Source of the DNA: Thermoplasmata archaeon
Lineage (GTDB): Archaea > Thermoplasmatota > Thermoplasmata > Thermoplasmatales > Thermoplasmataceae
Reading direction: 5' to 3'
Length of the DNA: 7,877 nt
Assembly: GCA_021797025.1 (NCBI GenBank)
Contig: JAKAAK010000148.1
Location: 1 to 7,877 of the forward strand
Position 1 is the first letter of the stretch; each line of letters begins with the position of its first letter. The notes beneath the pieces are model-generated. The model saw only the letters and a list, made by a program, of their open reading frames with translations, did no database searches and had not been told where the DNA came from. Shown here in pieces: positions 6,708-7,877 of the stretch. A program made the position numbers and the translations under genes.

Positions 6708-6712
6708 ATTAA

Positions 6713-7786
6713 ATGGCGAACTTACTTTACGGCATAAATTTCGATGTACTGTATTTGATAATAGTAATAGCTTCCATGGTTACCATGTTTTCAACCGAAT
6801 TAATGGCAGTCGTTCCCATAGCAACAAAATTTAAGAGTGACAAAACAAGGATCAATGTTCTTTCATATATTGTTCCAGTCTGGGAAGTAGTCGGAACTTT
6901 CTTTGTGCTATGGCTTGTTGATATGGAGAATATTATTCCTACCCTTATGCCGTCCATATCATATGCGCTGTTTCCCTTATTTGCGGTATTCATATTTTTC
7001 CTTGTTGTCCGAAATTCATTCATCATATACGCAGAGTTTGTATGGCATGAAAATCAATACTTCGATGAAAGAAAACTATATGTTGTATACACTGTAGCTA
7101 CCTTTATTATGGGTATTATGGCCTTGTCAATACTTGCAGCCATATCCAGTGGTTACGGTGTTCATCTTTATGGATTCGGAACAGAATCAGCCATTCCTTA
7201 TTCAAGCAGTTACACAAACTTCGGAGCTTTCTATTCTAATCTCGGGGTAATCGGATTTATCATCGGCGCATTAATTCTTGCCAATGGAATAGGTATGGTA
7301 TTTTACAGGCTTACAGATATAAAAACTATGATGGGGAGATTCCTACCGCTTATCCTTGTTGCAATAGGGCTTGCAATATTCATGCCATCCTATTATTCCA
7401 TTACAGCAAAGGATTACACATTAAATTCTGCTCTTATAGTAATACCCATAGTACTAGCATTGATCATTCCGATACTTTATGCCTTCAAGCAGACAAACAA
7501 TATAGCATCGTATAAGCCATTTATAATACTTGTTACCATAATCGCACTGGTATTCATTGAATTGAGGGAATATCCGTATGTGTTCGGCAATGCAAATATT
7601 GTTCCGTACATACCCAATGTCACAACTGATTCATCCATGAGGTATGTTGCATTCCTTATTTCGCTATTTGGTGGCTTATGGCTTGTTCTGATGATGATAT
7701 ACTATGGCTATGTTTCAAACCACAGAATAGCAGGGCTCATACCAAAGCATCCCGAGGAAAAGAAAAGTGCAGCGCCAAAGCAATAA
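6713..7786 (+). CDS. cydB: Cytochrome bd-type quinol oxidase subunit II (divergent)
   Basis: Predicted partner of CydA in the membrane oxidase; subunit II stabilises the haem subunit and lines proton and oxygen paths but binds no haem in most family members. It has 357 residues with about nine hydrophobic helices (near 12-36, 48-69, 81-105, 122-145, 174-198, 208-226, 237-257, 269-283 and 311-333). Overall similarity to bacterial CydB is low to the eye, but landmarks remain: PVWEVVGTFF (55-64), aligning with the P-x-W-[DE]-G-N-x-V-W region of CydB with an acidic residue after Trp57; VVRNSFIIYAEF (98-109), aligning with the FRG..FEFR segment; and a late EYPYVFG (286-292), resembling the FPY/YPY turn. 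Position is the strongest argument: it starts 5 bases after cydA with a strong Shine-Dalgarno overlapping the cydA stop. The C-terminal tail is Lys-rich. Confidence 0.78.
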   Translation: MANLLYGINFDVLYLIIVIASMVTMFSTELMAVVPIATKFKSDKTRINVLSYIVPVWEVVGTFFVLWLVDMENIIPTLMPSISYALFPLFAVFIFFLVVRNSFIIYAEFVWHENQYFDERKLYVVYTVATFIMGIMALSILAAISSGYGVHLYGFGTESAIPYSSSYTNFGAFYSNLGVIGFIIGALILANGIGMVFYRLTDIKTMMGRFLPLILVAIGLAIFMPSYYSITAKDYTLNSALIVIPIVLALIIPILYAFKQTNNIASYKPFIILVTIIALVFIELREYPYVFGNANIVPYIPNVTTDSSMRYVAFLISLFGGLWLVLMMIYYGYVSNHRIAGLIPKHPEEKKSAAPKQ

Positions 7787-7794
7787 ATATAAAT

Positions 7795-7802
7795 TTTAAA
7801 TA
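7795..7802 (+). promoter_or_regulatory. TATA box of the tRNA-Pro gene
   Basis: TTTAAATA is centred about 26 bases before the first base of the mature tRNA, which fits a start at or very near the tRNA 5' end. It lies only 8 bases after the cydB stop; the T5 run at 7805-7809 could also serve to end the cydAB transcript. Confidence 0.55.
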
Positions 7803-7824
7803 CCTTTTTAAACTGTACATGCAA

Positions 7825-7877
7825 GGGGCTGTGGGGTAGCTTGGTATCCTACGGGCTTTGGGAGCCTGAGACTCCGA
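7825..7877 (+). tRNA. tRNA-Pro (anticodon UGG), 5' part, cut by the window end
   Basis: The first 53 bases of a proline tRNA. Seen here: 5' acceptor strand GGGGCTG; T8; a D-arm with the TAGCTTGGTA loop; and an anticodon stem CGGGC/GCCTG (five pairs, one G-U) closing the 7-base loop TTTGGGA. Anticodon TGG is at 34-36, with G37, as is usual for proline. The variable region AGACT follows, then the first bases of the T-stem (CCGA). The T-loop and 3' acceptor strand lie beyond the window. There is no intron at the usual 37/38 position. Confidence 0.95.

Noticed and set aside
7825..7877. tRNA gene as an integration (attachment) site
   Set aside because: tRNA genes often serve as integration sites, but its 3' end and the DNA beyond are not in the window, and no integrase or repeat is visible.

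Overview
The window looks like chromosomal DNA from a thermoacidophilic euryarchaeon of the Thermoplasmatales (Ferroplasma, Cuniculiplasma or Picrophilus type). Four things point there: the archaeal mevalonate trio (HMG-CoA synthase, thiolase, DUF35 protein); archaeal TATA boxes about 25 bases before start codons, giving mostly leaderless transcripts; AT-rich DNA with heavy use of ATA and AGG/AGA codons; and a bd-type quinol oxidase beside a futalosine-pathway menaquinone gene. The genus is an inference from style, not from any database match. I see no mobile element, CRISPR array, insertion sequence or other sign of recent transfer, and no gene-free stretch longer than 145 bases.

Layout. Bases 1-587 (+) are the 3' part of rsmA/ksgA, whose start lies outside the window. 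Convergent to it, and overlapping it by 23 bases, is a slipin/stomatin-type membrane protein gene (565-1410, -). A 145-base divergent promoter region (1411-1555) separates the slipin from the mevalonate operon (1556-4173, +): mvaS, a thiolase-family gene and a small DUF35 zinc-ribbon/OB-fold gene, overlapping or one base apart. Next is a single mqnD-like gene (4250-5065, +), then a two-gene cydA-cydB operon (5187-7786, +), and finally the first 53 bases of tRNA-Pro(UGG), cut by the window edge.

The genes share a membrane theme. The mevalonate trio feeds isoprenoid synthesis (archaeal lipids and the quinone side chain), MqnD makes the naphthoquinone ring precursor, and the bd oxidase burns the reduced quinone with O2. 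The first gene of each unit appears leaderless or nearly so, while internal operon genes carry a GGTGA Shine-Dalgarno exactly 5 bases before the start. This rule fixes the starts of the thiolase (TTG at 2604) and the DUF35 gene (ATG at 3769).

The most unusual signal is in the thiolase-family protein. Its reading frame is intact and it sits in the usual operon, but the nucleophilic Cys position is Thr88 and the His of the usual GHP motif is Asp336. The neighbouring HMG-CoA synthase keeps all its catalytic residues. The thiolase may therefore be a scaffold or have changed chemistry, with acetoacetyl-CoA made by another enzyme.
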